Assembly (NCBI GenBank): GCA_031763025.1
Contig: JASSKH010000003.1
Coordinates: 13,760,992 to 13,824,991 of the forward strand
DNA length: 64,000 nucleotides
Reading direction: 5' to 3'
From: Macrocystis pyrifera
Lineage: Eukaryota > Sar > Phaeophyceae > Laminariales > Laminariaceae
Part shown: in pieces, positions 41,801 through 54,900 of the stretch
How the letters are laid out: each line of letters opens with the position of its first letter
Position numbering within the stretch: the first letter of the stretch is position 1
Notes under the pieces: generated by a model
The model's database searches: none
What the model was told of the DNA's origin: nothing
Seen by the model: only the letters and a program-made list of their open reading frames with translations
Position numbers and translations under genes: made by a program

Positions 41801-44800
41801 GAGTGGTTCCGAGCGAATGACATAACCTCAAGTTTGATGAAATATAGCATGAAAACGCCCTGTTCCAGATGCATCAGATGTACGGATGCGATTTCAGATT
41901 TTTTTCTCGCGTCTAGGAAAAAAAAATGATTTAGTTTTTTTTTCGTGGTGTATATTTGATCATTTTATGTAGATGCTTGAATGGGCAGTTATCGCTGTAT
42001 TTTTTACAATGAATTTGAAGAGATACTCCGCCAGGGAAATACGTGAGTATATCTCAATTCTTTTTTTTGAATCTTTTTTGGATGAGAAAACGTCGAAACG
42101 TCGTGATTCCGAGTGGTTCAGCGTGTTGTTTTCCACGGCGAAATTGGTCTGACACATCCCTGAAAACTCGACGGATTCGAAGAAATGGACGAATAGGTGT
42201 TTATGCGTTAATTGTTTGCTTCTCCAAAACTTGTGGAACGAGAATGCGAGGGTCAAACGGGGCAAAACGTAGATTTTTTCATCTCATCCCCTGGGCACTT
42301 TTTCAAAAATGTTTTCAGTCTATGTCTTGGTCTGATTATAGGGAGTTCAGCCCACGCGTTAATTTTCTTTTTACTCGTACTGAGTTTGACTCGCTCGAAG
42401 TCCCTCGTTCAAAACTGCGCCAAAAACGGCGCTAAAAACCGGAACGATACAGCTCAAACGTTTTCATACTGGATTAAATATCCACCTCCGACAGTGACCA
42501 TCGATGTCTTTTTTTTCAACGGATTTCGGCGCGCCTTGCCTTGCCCACGCGATCCCGGCAAGCATTGCTTCAACTGCTGACTTTTGAAAACGATCGAGCA
42601 GAAGGGGGTAGCCGGTAGAATCAAAATTCAATGGGACGGACTACAGTAGGTACGATGATACATCAAAGTACAGCAGTACTCACTTTTTTCTATTTTTTTG
42701 TCCTCTGCACGCGGTAGGAGACCCCCCTAGCCACGGCTAGTAGCCGGTAGGGTGACGGGACCGCATCCAGGCCACCGCTGACTTCCCCTGCACGCAATTG
42801 ATAATCCTCCTCGCCGCGGCTACGTTACCCAACGCGACTAAAAAATGCCTAGATGGCGTTCAATTGACCAGATTTCGTAAAAATTCCGGCGTGGACCACG
42901 AAAATATCGATGGAAATATGATGTCGCCAGGAAACGAATAATCCACAGCACTACAACGACGATACACCCCTGAACTCAGCAGGAGTCCGGGGCCAGCATC
43001 GCCGAGCACCCAGCTCGGTAGATGGGCTCAGATCAATAGTAAACAGAGTGTTGTTGCGTTGTTAGTAGGCAACGTTCCCAATTTCTACGTGGGTTGCATG
43101 TTGCGCGAGCTGCAGCCTGCATATGAGTAGTAAACCCGTGCATGTGCCGAAGGATGATGATCTGCATACGCCACAAACTGTACGTCGGCGGAACGGACGG
43201 ACGACTTGTTAAACTCGTTTTCATCGTTTTTGATGTATTTTCTGCGTGCTTGTATAAATATATATTTGATGGATATTGATATTAGTATAAAGTACCATTC
43301 TCGACAGAAATGCAAGGACCGTATAGCCGTCATACTGCTGTACAAAACGTCCCTTATGTTTCCTTCTAGGGCTGGTACCTACACTAGTAGGCACTTTTGT
43401 CGCTTATTAATAGCCTTCCTTTCGCGGACGTGACCCCGCTTCGATTCTACCGATCACTCCCCGAAACAGTACGTAGCCGACGGTGTCATCGTCGTTTTTT
43501 TGCGCACACCAACATACCTGGTACTCGATCAAAGCATTCGACGTACGTACGCCAACTGGGCAGAAACGGAAATATTATACCCTCCCTCGGTTTCATGACG
43601 ACGACGATACTGCTGTACCAGCATGTTGACCAAGTAAAGCCTAAGGAAACCGAGACGCACCAATCGCCCGCGTAGCGAAACTTCGACCTGTATTTATGCC
43701 CCCTCGAGCAGCCGAGAAGCCTTTTGAATTTGGTGAAATGAGCTTTGGGATGGCTTTTTTCGTGTCGCCCCGTTCGCTGCATTTTTGTACTGGGTGAATT
43801 AATAACAACGACGAAGTCGGGGGTCGTAGTATCCCGCTGTCTGTCCAGCAATGCGAGGACCTTTGTGGTACTCGTGTTCATGTCCATGGGGTCCATACTA
43901 ATCCGAACAGCGGGCGGTGTCTGCTTCTATTTAAGCAGGTTTCCGCTCCGAACCCTGGATGGGGTTACATTCTCGCGACTATTAAAAAAACGACGCGTTC
44001 TTTTGTTTGGGCGCATCCATCATTGGCCGATGGGCCTTAGTCGTACATGATTGGAAGAAAATTTGCTGTTTTACACGATTTTTCGTAACATCCTCTGGTG
44101 GAGAACGGCTCCGTATATACTGGGAATCCCTACGTATAACGATTTTTTTTGTCCGGGAACAGCGGAAACTGATAATCAGGACGACGTAGGCGAGATTTAA
44201 ATCGCGACTATGGGGCGTTCACGACCCATTCCCGGGTTTTAGGCCTCGCGTTTCGCATTTTCCCGTTGTGGTCGACCTCTCCTGCACACCAACTCCCGCA
44301 AACCAGGGTGCAACTACAGCTGAGCCCTGCAGCAGCGTCTTTCTTGCTGAATAAACCCTAAAAACTCCAGGTAAATATCACGTAAGTCCCCTCGCTGTAA
44401 TTCTCACAGCCCGGCAGCACTATAACCCTAACACTATCCCCAATCCTAACCGTATGTCCAACCCAAAACTCAAGGGCTGAAATCCTGGGATGGCTGGTAA
44501 ATGTCCCAGTAGTCGTGATTTACATCTCGGCTACGTAGTCGTGATTATCAGTTCCCGGAAAAGCCTTGCAGAGTCGTTTTACTAGAAGCAGCTACATCAG
44601 CTTTCAAGCATAATCAGCTCTACACCGATACAATGACAACCGTGACGCGCGCAAGGGCACAAGACTCAGTTTGCTTCTACTGGTACCGTTGTAATGGTAT
44701 ATCATGCCATGGCAACGGGCATTAGTGGATGTTATCGGCGGCTCCTGCACTGCCTGCGACTGCGTTGCCATCCCGCTATCACTCCCTGAATCAGTATTTA

Positions 44801-47800
44801 TTTCCGTTGATGCGTTTCAACACATTTGGGCCGGGTGTTGGTGAAGAGCAGGAGGCGCACTGGAATGTACTGTGAGCTATCTGCTCGACAGGAGATGTTG
44901 GTGAACCATCCCCTGATTACCACCCTGCCACATGTTTTGTCTGCGGTTCTTGCGTGAGGCTTGCACTTGTGGCCAATTTGCGATATTACGGGTTTTTATG
45001 ACAATTTGTACGGTATTACACATCCTGTGTGAACGGTGTGAACTGGGGTCCGTTGAATGAACACGAAATCAGGTCGACACGGGTGAATCGTTTGTGTTGT
45101 CGCCTATCTCCCTCGCGAAGAGGTCTGCCCTGTTTGCGCATTTTTTTCCCTTGAGATCACAAGGTACCTGGTACCTAATTGTTTTACGTACAATCGCTCA
45201 CACAGAGGTCATGTCTTCGGTACAAACGGACCAGCGGGGCGTTTATTTTGTTCAAGGCATCTCAGCGTGTCCTTGTGGTCATAATAACTTTAGCCATACA
45301 AATACCTAATCCTAAACGTCCATCGTACGCTTGGAGACAATTTTTACAGTACACCGTTTTCGTCACGTACGGTACATGAGTTATTTTGTCCACAAGACAC
45401 CATACAGTATATATATTTTTTTAATGTTTTTTTGCTTCGCATCGTTTCAACTTGTCGTGGTCTGTTCCGGTCGTGACTCCTCATTTTCGTGATTTTTCCG
45501 AGGGGCCTTTAGATTCTGTGAATGGTAGCCTGCCTCTCTCTTGGACGCGCCTCGATGTTACTGACCAACCTCCGCCGCAATTTATCGTCGTCTGCCCCTG
45601 CCTCCTTTTTTCTTGCTTTTGTTTCCTGTCCGTTTCCGACGATGTTTTCGTCTCCGAAAACTTCCATACAAAACGTTTCAAAAGAGAGGTGAAACTCCCA
45701 GGAAAAGACTACAAGAGCCCACAGTCGTTTCCGTTCGGTACCCCGTACGTCGAGATCCGCGATTTTCTCGCCGATCAGAACGAGGAACTTTTCCGGCGCA
45801 ACAGCGTGCTGGGCTTGCTTGAGAGGGACGCTGCGACGAAGCGTGCCCCGGAACGATGGCAAGCCCTCGACAGTGAAGAGGTGGCTTCGTTCGACGTGGT
45901 GGTTTGCTTCGAGAGCCGCGTGTTCGACCTGGTCGTGGAAGGTACATTTTCGTTTGCTTTGACGTTGAAGGGCTGTTGTGCCGATTTATGTGTTGGTTTT
46001 GGTTCGTTGGATGTGTCTTGTTGTAATTGTTGTAGCGGTAGTAGTAGCCGCAGCAAGGGTCTTGGTAGTAGTAGCAGCAGCAGCAGTAATTGGAGTAGTT
46101 GCGGTAGCATTGGTGGCAATAGTAGTATTAACAGCAACAGTAGCAACGGCAGTAGTGGCAACAATAGGAAGTGTAGTAGTACTAGTAGCAGCAGTAGTAG
46201 TAGTAGTGTAGCGTTACCCGTTGACGCGGTTGAGGTAGGTGGATTGGGTGCTGTGGGCGTTGTTACCGCCTCGAGAGCGTCGGTAGGGATAAGGTTGAGG
46301 CACTTACGAAGGCATGGGTTGCACACTGGAGGGCCGTGGAGTCGTGCACCATTTTACTGCCAAAGGGAAGGGCTGCAGTTTGCAACGCCCAACGGTTTGC
46401 AAGAGTGTTCGGAAGACACGCAAATAACATATCTGCTGCTCCCCGTCTGTGTTCGTAAATTTGTCGCTGTCGAGTGCTCGCGCTGCTTTCGCCGCGGTGC
46501 CAGGCGACAGCAGTTACTCAAATAAATATTTCGTTGTCCACACGCAACCCTAGCGAGGATGCTGTCAATGTTGACGGAACACGTCGTTTGTTCGCGTTGC
46601 CAGGCCGCGAAGAGGCGCTGCATCGCTGCTGTCCTTGCTTGTACGTACCGATGGTAACAGAGGTAAACAACTGCAGCCGCGGTAGCAAACACATGCCAAT
46701 TTTTCCCTGAAACTAGCGGGCAGAGTTTGATCTATACATGGACTTGCATAAATTTGTTAGCGCAAATATTTTCTGTGGGTTACGTATGAGGATGGTTCAA
46801 GTAAACTTGTGGAACTTTGTTTTTTATCGCGTGCGGAATGGAGAAGTATCTTGTCGACACAACAGACATGACACCTCGATGTTCTCTCTCGCGAGGCATG
46901 GTTGCCGCGCTGACAGGCATGTACATCAGTTGCTCAAATCATATATCGTTGTCGAGACGAAATCCTAGCGAGGATGCCGTCAATGTTGACGGAACACGTC
47001 ATTAGCCCGCGTTGCCAGGCCGCGAAGATGCGCTGCAAAGCTGCTGTCGTTCCTTGTAGCGATGGTAACAGAGGTGTTGCACCTGCAGCCGCGGTAGCAA
47101 AAACATCCCAATTTTCCCCAGAATCTAGCGGGCAGAGTTTGATGCGCACTTGCATAAACTTGTTAGCACACGCATCCTCTGTGGGTTAGGAAGATAGTTC
47201 AAGCTCGCTGAACTTTGTTTTTTTTTATCGCGTGCGGAATGGAGAGGTATCATGTCGACACAACAAACTTGATACACCTCGATGTTCTCTCTCGCGAGGT
47301 ATGTGTGGGTGGGTGCCAATTATGCGCAGTGCGTGTGCGGCAAAAGCACAGCCGTTGCGCCAAGGTGAGTGCTACAACGAGTGTACGGCGATGACGTCCA
47401 CAACTCAAAATAACTACGGTAGCACGGCAACCGTGTAGATGGTGCCGGCGGGTCAGACTTCCGGCGCCCTTTCGGCTTCCCGGCACCTGCCCTGACCGGC
47501 ACAAGCTGCACCTCAGTGAGCCACAATATATCACCCCTGTACCTTACCGGAGACCCGATGCTGGGAGAGTTCACCCGATTGTGCTGATACAAAAGTTTTT
47601 TTGTTAAAAAAAAAACAGGTTTTCACTGCTGCAGACGCGAACTTTCTTTGTAGGTACGTGCTCACCCCTTGTCTTGGCTGTGCCAGGTGCCAGATGGGCT
47701 TTTGATTCAGAGACCAGTGTTTCATGCCATCATGTGTAGGCTGCACCCTCTGTTACTGCCACCGTACGTACACATATATCTGAGTATAATTCTACGTAAG

Positions 47801-50800
47801 TTGTCCTCTGAACGGGAGTGCAGTTGTGAAGGGGTTAACGTCAGACCGCTTGTAGTTCACCGGCGCTCGTGACAATCAGGCCCCACAATCTGAAGCGAGC
47901 AACTGGCACAGCGAAGCCAACACGCGAGAGTTTGCAATGCACGCCAACACATCCATGGTGTTCTGGGCAGCCAAGACAACACGTCAAGCATTCGCATACA
48001 CACCCACACAAAGGTTCGGGTGTGTGTCGTACATATTTTCGGGATGATGCGGGTTGGTGCCGATTGTACTGTGGTTTTTGTTCAGAGCACGTTTGGAGCT
48101 TGGCCGAAAATCTACCGTTGTCTTCTGTGCACGCCCTTCCAGCCTTCAGTCTTATCGATTTAATCTTCGGGCACGCCAATGTAAACTCCGCCAGGAAACA
48201 TTTGAGGCCAAAAAAGTTACGCTCATGATGTTTCTTGATCCAACGAGGTGCCTTCGACGATTATACTCGTATTGCGTGCGTATCCATTCGTAGACAGAAC
48301 GATGCACAGATGATTCGAAGGCAGCAGTGCGACCTTTGCCAGAAAGTGAGTGGGCAAGGGATACGGGTGCGGAGCGCTGTCGCTTTGGTATACAGATACG
48401 GTTGTTTATCACTGGTTTCTCTTGGAATTGGTAGTACTCAACCGAACACTTTCTTACCTCTAACAACGAAGACCGCGCCGTTCGTCGTACAAACACGTAT
48501 CCAGGTCGAGGCCGAAATCGGTGGCTTCGGCGACGAAGGCAACATATTGCTATTTCGTCGTTGCTGGTGTTTCCATGTGACCAGATGTACCTGTTTTTGT
48601 CCGCTTCCCTACTTCTTTAGTCCTAAAAGTCCCAGAAATTGTGGTGGCTCCATCCAACCTCAAATGCTAATACGTAGGGAATAGAGCGGCAACGCATATC
48701 GTTGGCGCTGCAATTATGGTTAAAAACGAAAATAAACGCCTAGGAAACAGCACGGCAACGCATACTGTTGAAGCTGCTTTGCAGTGAAACACTATCCAGC
48801 ACCTTGGGAACAACACGGTACGTTGGCGGTGGTTTACAGTTAAAAAAAACTAGTCAACACCGGGGGAACTGCATGGCAACGCATATCGTTGCACCGTCAT
48901 ATAATACCATTTTATTTTATTTTTAATCCTCAGGCGGTTCGGTGAGAAAATAAAGCTCAAGAATGCCATTCTTCCACGTTCAAATTTCGTGTCGTGTGGC
49001 AATTCAACCCATAGCTCCCGTTGCAACATCAGAATAGGGTGCTGTTACCACTGGCGCTTGGGCACGTTGAGCCGACCTGACCTCCGAGAGACCTGACCTC
49101 CGAGAGGGAAAGGTGCGGTGGGGATTAGCCACCCGGGAGAGTCATCCCCTCCGGGTAGTGTGGGACTCGCGCGAGCTCACCCACTAACAAAAACCTAGGA
49201 TATGAGGCCTTCCCGCCGTACTTCGTCCAGTTACGGTCCACGCTACCGTTGGGGCGTTATTGGTCCTCAAGGTAGGAAACGACACGGCAACGCATGTATT
49301 TAGCGCTGCGTTACAGCAAAAAAAATACTCTTGAGCACGTAGGGAACAGCACGGCAACGCGTACCAGTTTCGTTTTCGCTGAGTTACTCCACGAAATCGT
49401 GTGGTTTCCGATGGTTGACTGAGATGCGCGTCCACGTCCGAAATGTTGTCCCGGTCCGTGGCAAGACTAAACTACCGTGAACTTTTCACACCTCGAACAG
49501 ATCAGATTCCTACTCGAGGACCAAGATCCTTTGGGATAGATAGATCCTTGATCTAAATAATCCGCGGGATCTACAAGTATTTCTTGTTTTCAGGTGGAGA
49601 TCTGCACGGTCTAGCTCCTACACACGGACTGCACGAGGTTTGCCTAGGTGGCATCTATCTGTTATCTAGATATTTTACACCTGTTTGTCTAAGTGGGATC
49701 TGTATGATCTGCAGGATCTCGATCATATTCCACTGATGGATCTGTATGGTCTGCGGGATCTAGATCATATTTCACTGATGGATCTGTATGATCTGCGGGA
49801 TCTAGATCATATTCCACTGAGGGACCTGTATGATCTGCGGGATTCTAGATACATTTTTCACTGATGGATCTGTATGATCTGCGGGATCTAGATCATAGTC
49901 CACTGATGGATCTGTACGATCTGCGGGATCTAGATTATATTTCACTGATGGGCTCTTTGTCCTAGATATTTCGTACCTTCGCGTGGTTGAGATCTGTATG
50001 TTTCACACGGTTCACACATTCGCCTGGGTGGGATCTGTATTCTATATACAGTACGAGCTGGTTCCAGTGACAGCCGAGGCTTATCAGCTTCGCACTTTTG
50101 CACTTTGGTTTGTGAGACTTAAAAAACGAAATCTGGCATGATTGTGCGCCATGGCAAGATGAAAAACTGGCCACTGGTCTTTTTTCATTTCCATGTTTTT
50201 TGGTCCTTGAGATACATTTCTGTTCCACAATATTTGTTGAAGCGCATACATTTCATGAAATAGCAACCCCTCATTGGGGGCAGAATACTTCACATGTCGG
50301 ACCCATCAGTGTAGATAGGTCAGATAGAAAAATGTTTTCTCTGATTTTTCGGCAATTTTAATAACCCTCCCTGATTCACGAAGAAAATAAAATAAACAAA
50401 GACCAGTGGCCAGTTTTTTTCATCTTGTCAGGACGCACAACCATCTCAAATTCCGTTTTCCAACTCTCAAAAACCAAAGTGCAAAAGTTATTCCCGTGAA
50501 CAGTAAATCTATCCTATTTATCCTAGGGTTGTTTATAAGCTCGAAAAGCTCAATACATCGTTCTAGTACTTTGGCAGGCGTCAAATAACAGCCTTACATG
50601 TTTCGCAGAACGAAACAATTGTCACAGACGTCTTCCCCTTGTTGATACGATCATGTAAACACTTCTGGCGTCGAATTATTCGACGTATTGGCCAATTTAT
50701 GGCCTAAATATGAATTTATATGAATTTTACTATAGGCAGTTTAAATCCCTTTGTCACGCCTCCGCAAGTAATGCGAACAATTTCCATATCTCGCGAACTA

Positions 50801-51923
50801 CAACTAGCATGCCAAAAGTCTCTTCAGCGATGTGTTGCCCTTCTTAAAGCGGGCATGTGGATTTAGTGTTGAAAATTTTGACGTATTCCGGTTTTTATTG
50901 CCCGAAGCTGGAATTTGATGTGTGTCGCTGGAACCAACCAGCAGATATTTCACACGTGTTTTGGCTGGGTGGAACCTGTATGATCTAGATCTCTCGCGCA
51001 TATTTACGTGGGTGGGATATGTACGATCTGCAGGATCTGATCGGTGCCCGCCGGTGATAGTCACATACCAATACCTCGTAAACGTAAACATAGGTTCGAA
51101 AACACCGGTGTCATACGATCGGAACTTGAACTGTTGTGATGGGAGCTACATTTACGCACATGACAGCCCGAGGTGGTTGCGGAGCAAGCTCCCATGCACG
51201 CACTGCCCAGCTTCATGAGCACACCATCAAAAACGTACTTGTAAATCATGTTCTGTTTTACGCCGGGATCGTTGCGATCTGCGGGATCTACTACTGTAGA
51301 TTTCTGTTTTGTAGGGGGGATCTGTACGTTGTAGCACTTACATTCACGTTCGCCTTGGAGTCTGCATGATAAGCAGATATTCGCACATGTTTTCCAGGGT
51401 GGGATCTGTATGATCTGCGGGATCTAGATCATAATCCACTGATGGATCTGTATGATCTGCGGCATTTGCAGTAAAGCAATTTTCGCATATGAGTTCTGTA
51501 TGACCTAGACATTTACCCACATGTTTGCCTGCGTAGGTATCTGTATAATCTAGACCTTTCCCACTGGTTTGACTGGGTGGGATCTGTATGATCTGTGTTT
51601 TTTTGGGGTGGGATTTGTATGTTATGCATGATTTGCTCATGTTTCGCGAGGTATTTATACGATCTCTATGACTTAGATATTTTGCACAACCTTTCCCTTT
51701 CGGCCCAAAAATATTCAGGTTATCTAGATCATGATCTGTTGGACGTGTGAAACATTTCCGTTTCCTTTTCGATCCCAGCAAGTTTTTTCCAACATCCGTC
51801 CTCGCGCTTCTTTGCGTTTTTTCCTCATCAAAATAACGTTCGAGAGTCCCTGTTCTGGGTTTGACGCCGCTTTACCTCCTCATTTTGTTCCAGTTTTATG
51901 AAAACGAGATGGAGGCAAAATGT

Positions 51924-51956
<33 letters not shown>

Positions 51957-54900
51957 CCCGTCATTTGTGGAATGATTTGTGGAATCTAATCGTGGGGACG
52001 GTTACGCAATAAAAAAACCACCCCCACATATTTTTGGTACTGTTTTGGGTAGTAGTCTTGATTTCTTGTACGGTTTAATGGAAACCAACGGTACGACCTA
52101 GAAACATCCACAACCCCCTCACCCCCCATATTTTTGCACAGTTTTGTGGAAACCAACGGTATGCGGAAAAATATTCAAATATTTCTGTTCAGTTTTTGCA
52201 CAGGTCGTGGAAACCCAAGGGGTTGAACAGTATATTCGCCATTCGCGTCCCCGGTGGCTTGGTAGGTGGTCCGCGTGTCTATCAAGATCAATTTCGTGGG
52301 TTCAAGTCTCACCGAGTGCACGCTCGTAGGGACTTTTTCTTGCATGAAGAATTGGTCAGCGGAAAGCGCGAGAGCGTGAGTTAGCTACATTCGATGAAAA
52401 TCGACGAGCAGTGGGAATGCTGAACCCTATGCGCGACAAAAAATAAAGGCACGTACCGGGGGGGAGAAGGGACGATACCTGTGACCACGGCTTGTCCAGA
52501 AGATCGTTGAGGGCAAAACCTCCTACGAGTTAGGCTGGAAAGTAAAAGTGATGATTGATATATGTATACAAGGGCTCCGCATGGGTGCCTGCCGACACCC
52601 ATGCTCCGGATAGGGAAATATACGTCGGTGCCACTTTGTCATTTGCTTTTTTTTTATGAGTAAATTACCATAGATACACCATTCGATCTTATTACGAACA
52701 GGATCAGGTAATTGCCAAATGGTGCAGGAAAATGGCAATGCCGAGTTTCAGTTCCAAGCTTTTATGTCTATCTCACTCGCATTATAGACCAACTTTTGTT
52801 TCAATTTTTTGCGACGTTATTTCTGTCTTTTTCAGCGATCTCTGAAACCCAAAATTCAAAATCGTCTATCATGGGTCAGGAAATCATCGACACTTTTAAT
52901 CTCAGTGCCTGGAGGGGGCAGAAATCAGCTCTCAGTTCTTATAGGTTTCTCACATTTCTCGGAACTGAAATTGCTTGGATTTTGTGTACTATAGTACTGC
53001 CTCCCTTTATCTGCCCAGCTGCCCCAAGTACCCAATACCCACGCTGAAGTATCACATCTATATCTACGGCGAGCTGTACCTCCTGCCAACGGCGCTTGTG
53101 CGGGAGAGATGGCCTCTCTCTGACATGAAAGCGATAGCAGCAGCAGCACAACAGCAAAAACAGGCATGCCGAGTTTCAGTAGTCATTTTTTTGTATCTAC
53201 CTCACTCGCATGGTAGACCAACTTTCATGGCAAAATTTCTCGACGTTATTTCTGTTTTTTCAGCCATCTCTGAAGCCCACAAATCAAAACTGTCTATTAG
53301 GCGCCATGATATCATCGATACTCTTGATCTCAGTTCCTAGAGGGGGCAGAAATCAACTCAGTTCTGAGAGGTTTGTCACATTTCTCAGAACTAAGATTTA
53401 ACTTTGATTTTTTATCAGTTTTTTATATCTACCTCACTCGCATAGACCAACTTTTATGGCAAATTTCGCGACGTTATTGCTGTCTTTTCAGCGATCTCTG
53501 AAGCCCAAAAATCAAAACCGTCTATTATGCGCCAGGATATCATCGATACTTTTGATCTGTTCCTGGAGGGGGCAGAAATCAACTCAGTTCTGAGAGGTTT
53601 CTCACATTTCTCAGAACTGAGATTAACTCTTTGATTTTGTGTACTATATTACTGCTTTCTTTTATCTGCCTGTGGCTGCCATGTACCCAGTAGCCACGCC
53701 GAAGTATCACACCTATCTACGGCAAGCTGTACCTACTGCCAACGGCGCATGTGCAGGAGAGATGGCTCTCCCTCACATGAAAGCGATAGCAGCAACAGTA
53801 ACCAACCGCAGTAGTAGTAGCAGGCATCGCTGCTGCTGCGGTTAGTTGCTGGTGCTGCTGCTGTGCAGCCGCAACACGAGCATCGCAGCAGACAACAACT
53901 TGCAGTATCCGCCCAAATTACTTCGAGTACGACGCGTTCTGTACGCGCATTATCGCGCCATAAAATATCCAATCATGAGTACAGGCACTACTCGCAGTAA
54001 ATAACCGAGATGCTGCGAGTATGAGCAGCGTCGAACACCTGATACCTGATATCGATCGGCAAATATAGAACAATCGCAAAGTACTGCTAACATGGGCAAT
54101 ATACTCAGTGTGAACCCCGGAATGCTCAGGTTGGATATGCGTGAAGCGAACGCAGCAGTATCCATAGCAGCACAGAACCCCGACATACTGCGAGTACTCG
54201 CAGTGGGAGCAAGCAGTCTCGAACCCTCAGTTACCTCCAGTAGTGTTCGCCGAAACAACTTGACGCATGTTTGACCAGAAAATGGTAAGGCGAACATCTT
54301 ATCTTATACCTGGTACCAAGGATCGTATCTTGAAAGAGGGACCGTATCTCCCCATTTTTTTTTAGTAGATCCCTGGCATCTGGGTATGTTTTTTTTTTTT
54401 CAATGTGAAAAACATCTGCTGTGAGTACGATTGATTGAATGGTTGAAACTCAACTTTGGAAGCTGCGTGATACGTCAGACACCCAGACAAGCTCATCATC
54501 GGGCGCGCTTGTTCTGGGTATTTGGTTTTGCTCTGCCAAGATGCAGCCAAATCGATTGATTGTCCACGCCCCGCTCAAAACTACGTATTAGGATGCGATT
54601 TTTTGACAAGGTGTTTTGTTGATCATGCACCAACCCACAAATGGAAAGCAAGCCCTTTTTTTATTCTTGTCGAGAGATAAGACCGACACAAATATCCGAA
54701 AAAATACAAAAAAGCGACTGTAACTTGTCTGAAAAAAAAGGGGCTTTGTTTGCATACCAGGTACTTCGTACAAATACGAGGTTACATTTTCAGGTCGAAA
54801 CTCGCAAGTTTGAACGTGTGGCATCGCAGAAAAACAAAAATGATCGTAATTACTTGTGTTATGTATGGAAATCGTGTTTTGGCGCTATCTCTTGATGGGT

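Larger units (their letters stand above)
35829..45684 (+). other. SSU72 intron 1, 9.9 kb
   Basis: Contains a 2x94-bp duplication (36742-36930), a TACGGGGG element (37151-37253), two tRNA-like stretches (37575-37650, 38904-38960), an inverted-repeat pair (38435-38785), a satellite array (39050-40130) and a fold-back element (44151-44560). No other gene recognised. Ends TTTCAAAAG. Confidence 0.75.

Noticed and set aside
45942..46525. Continuation of the SSU72 exon 2 frame through Ser/Gly repeats to 46525
   Set aside because: The donor at 45941/45942 gives an exact phase and alignment fit to exon 3. The following Ser run comes from AGTAGC microsatellites in the intron.
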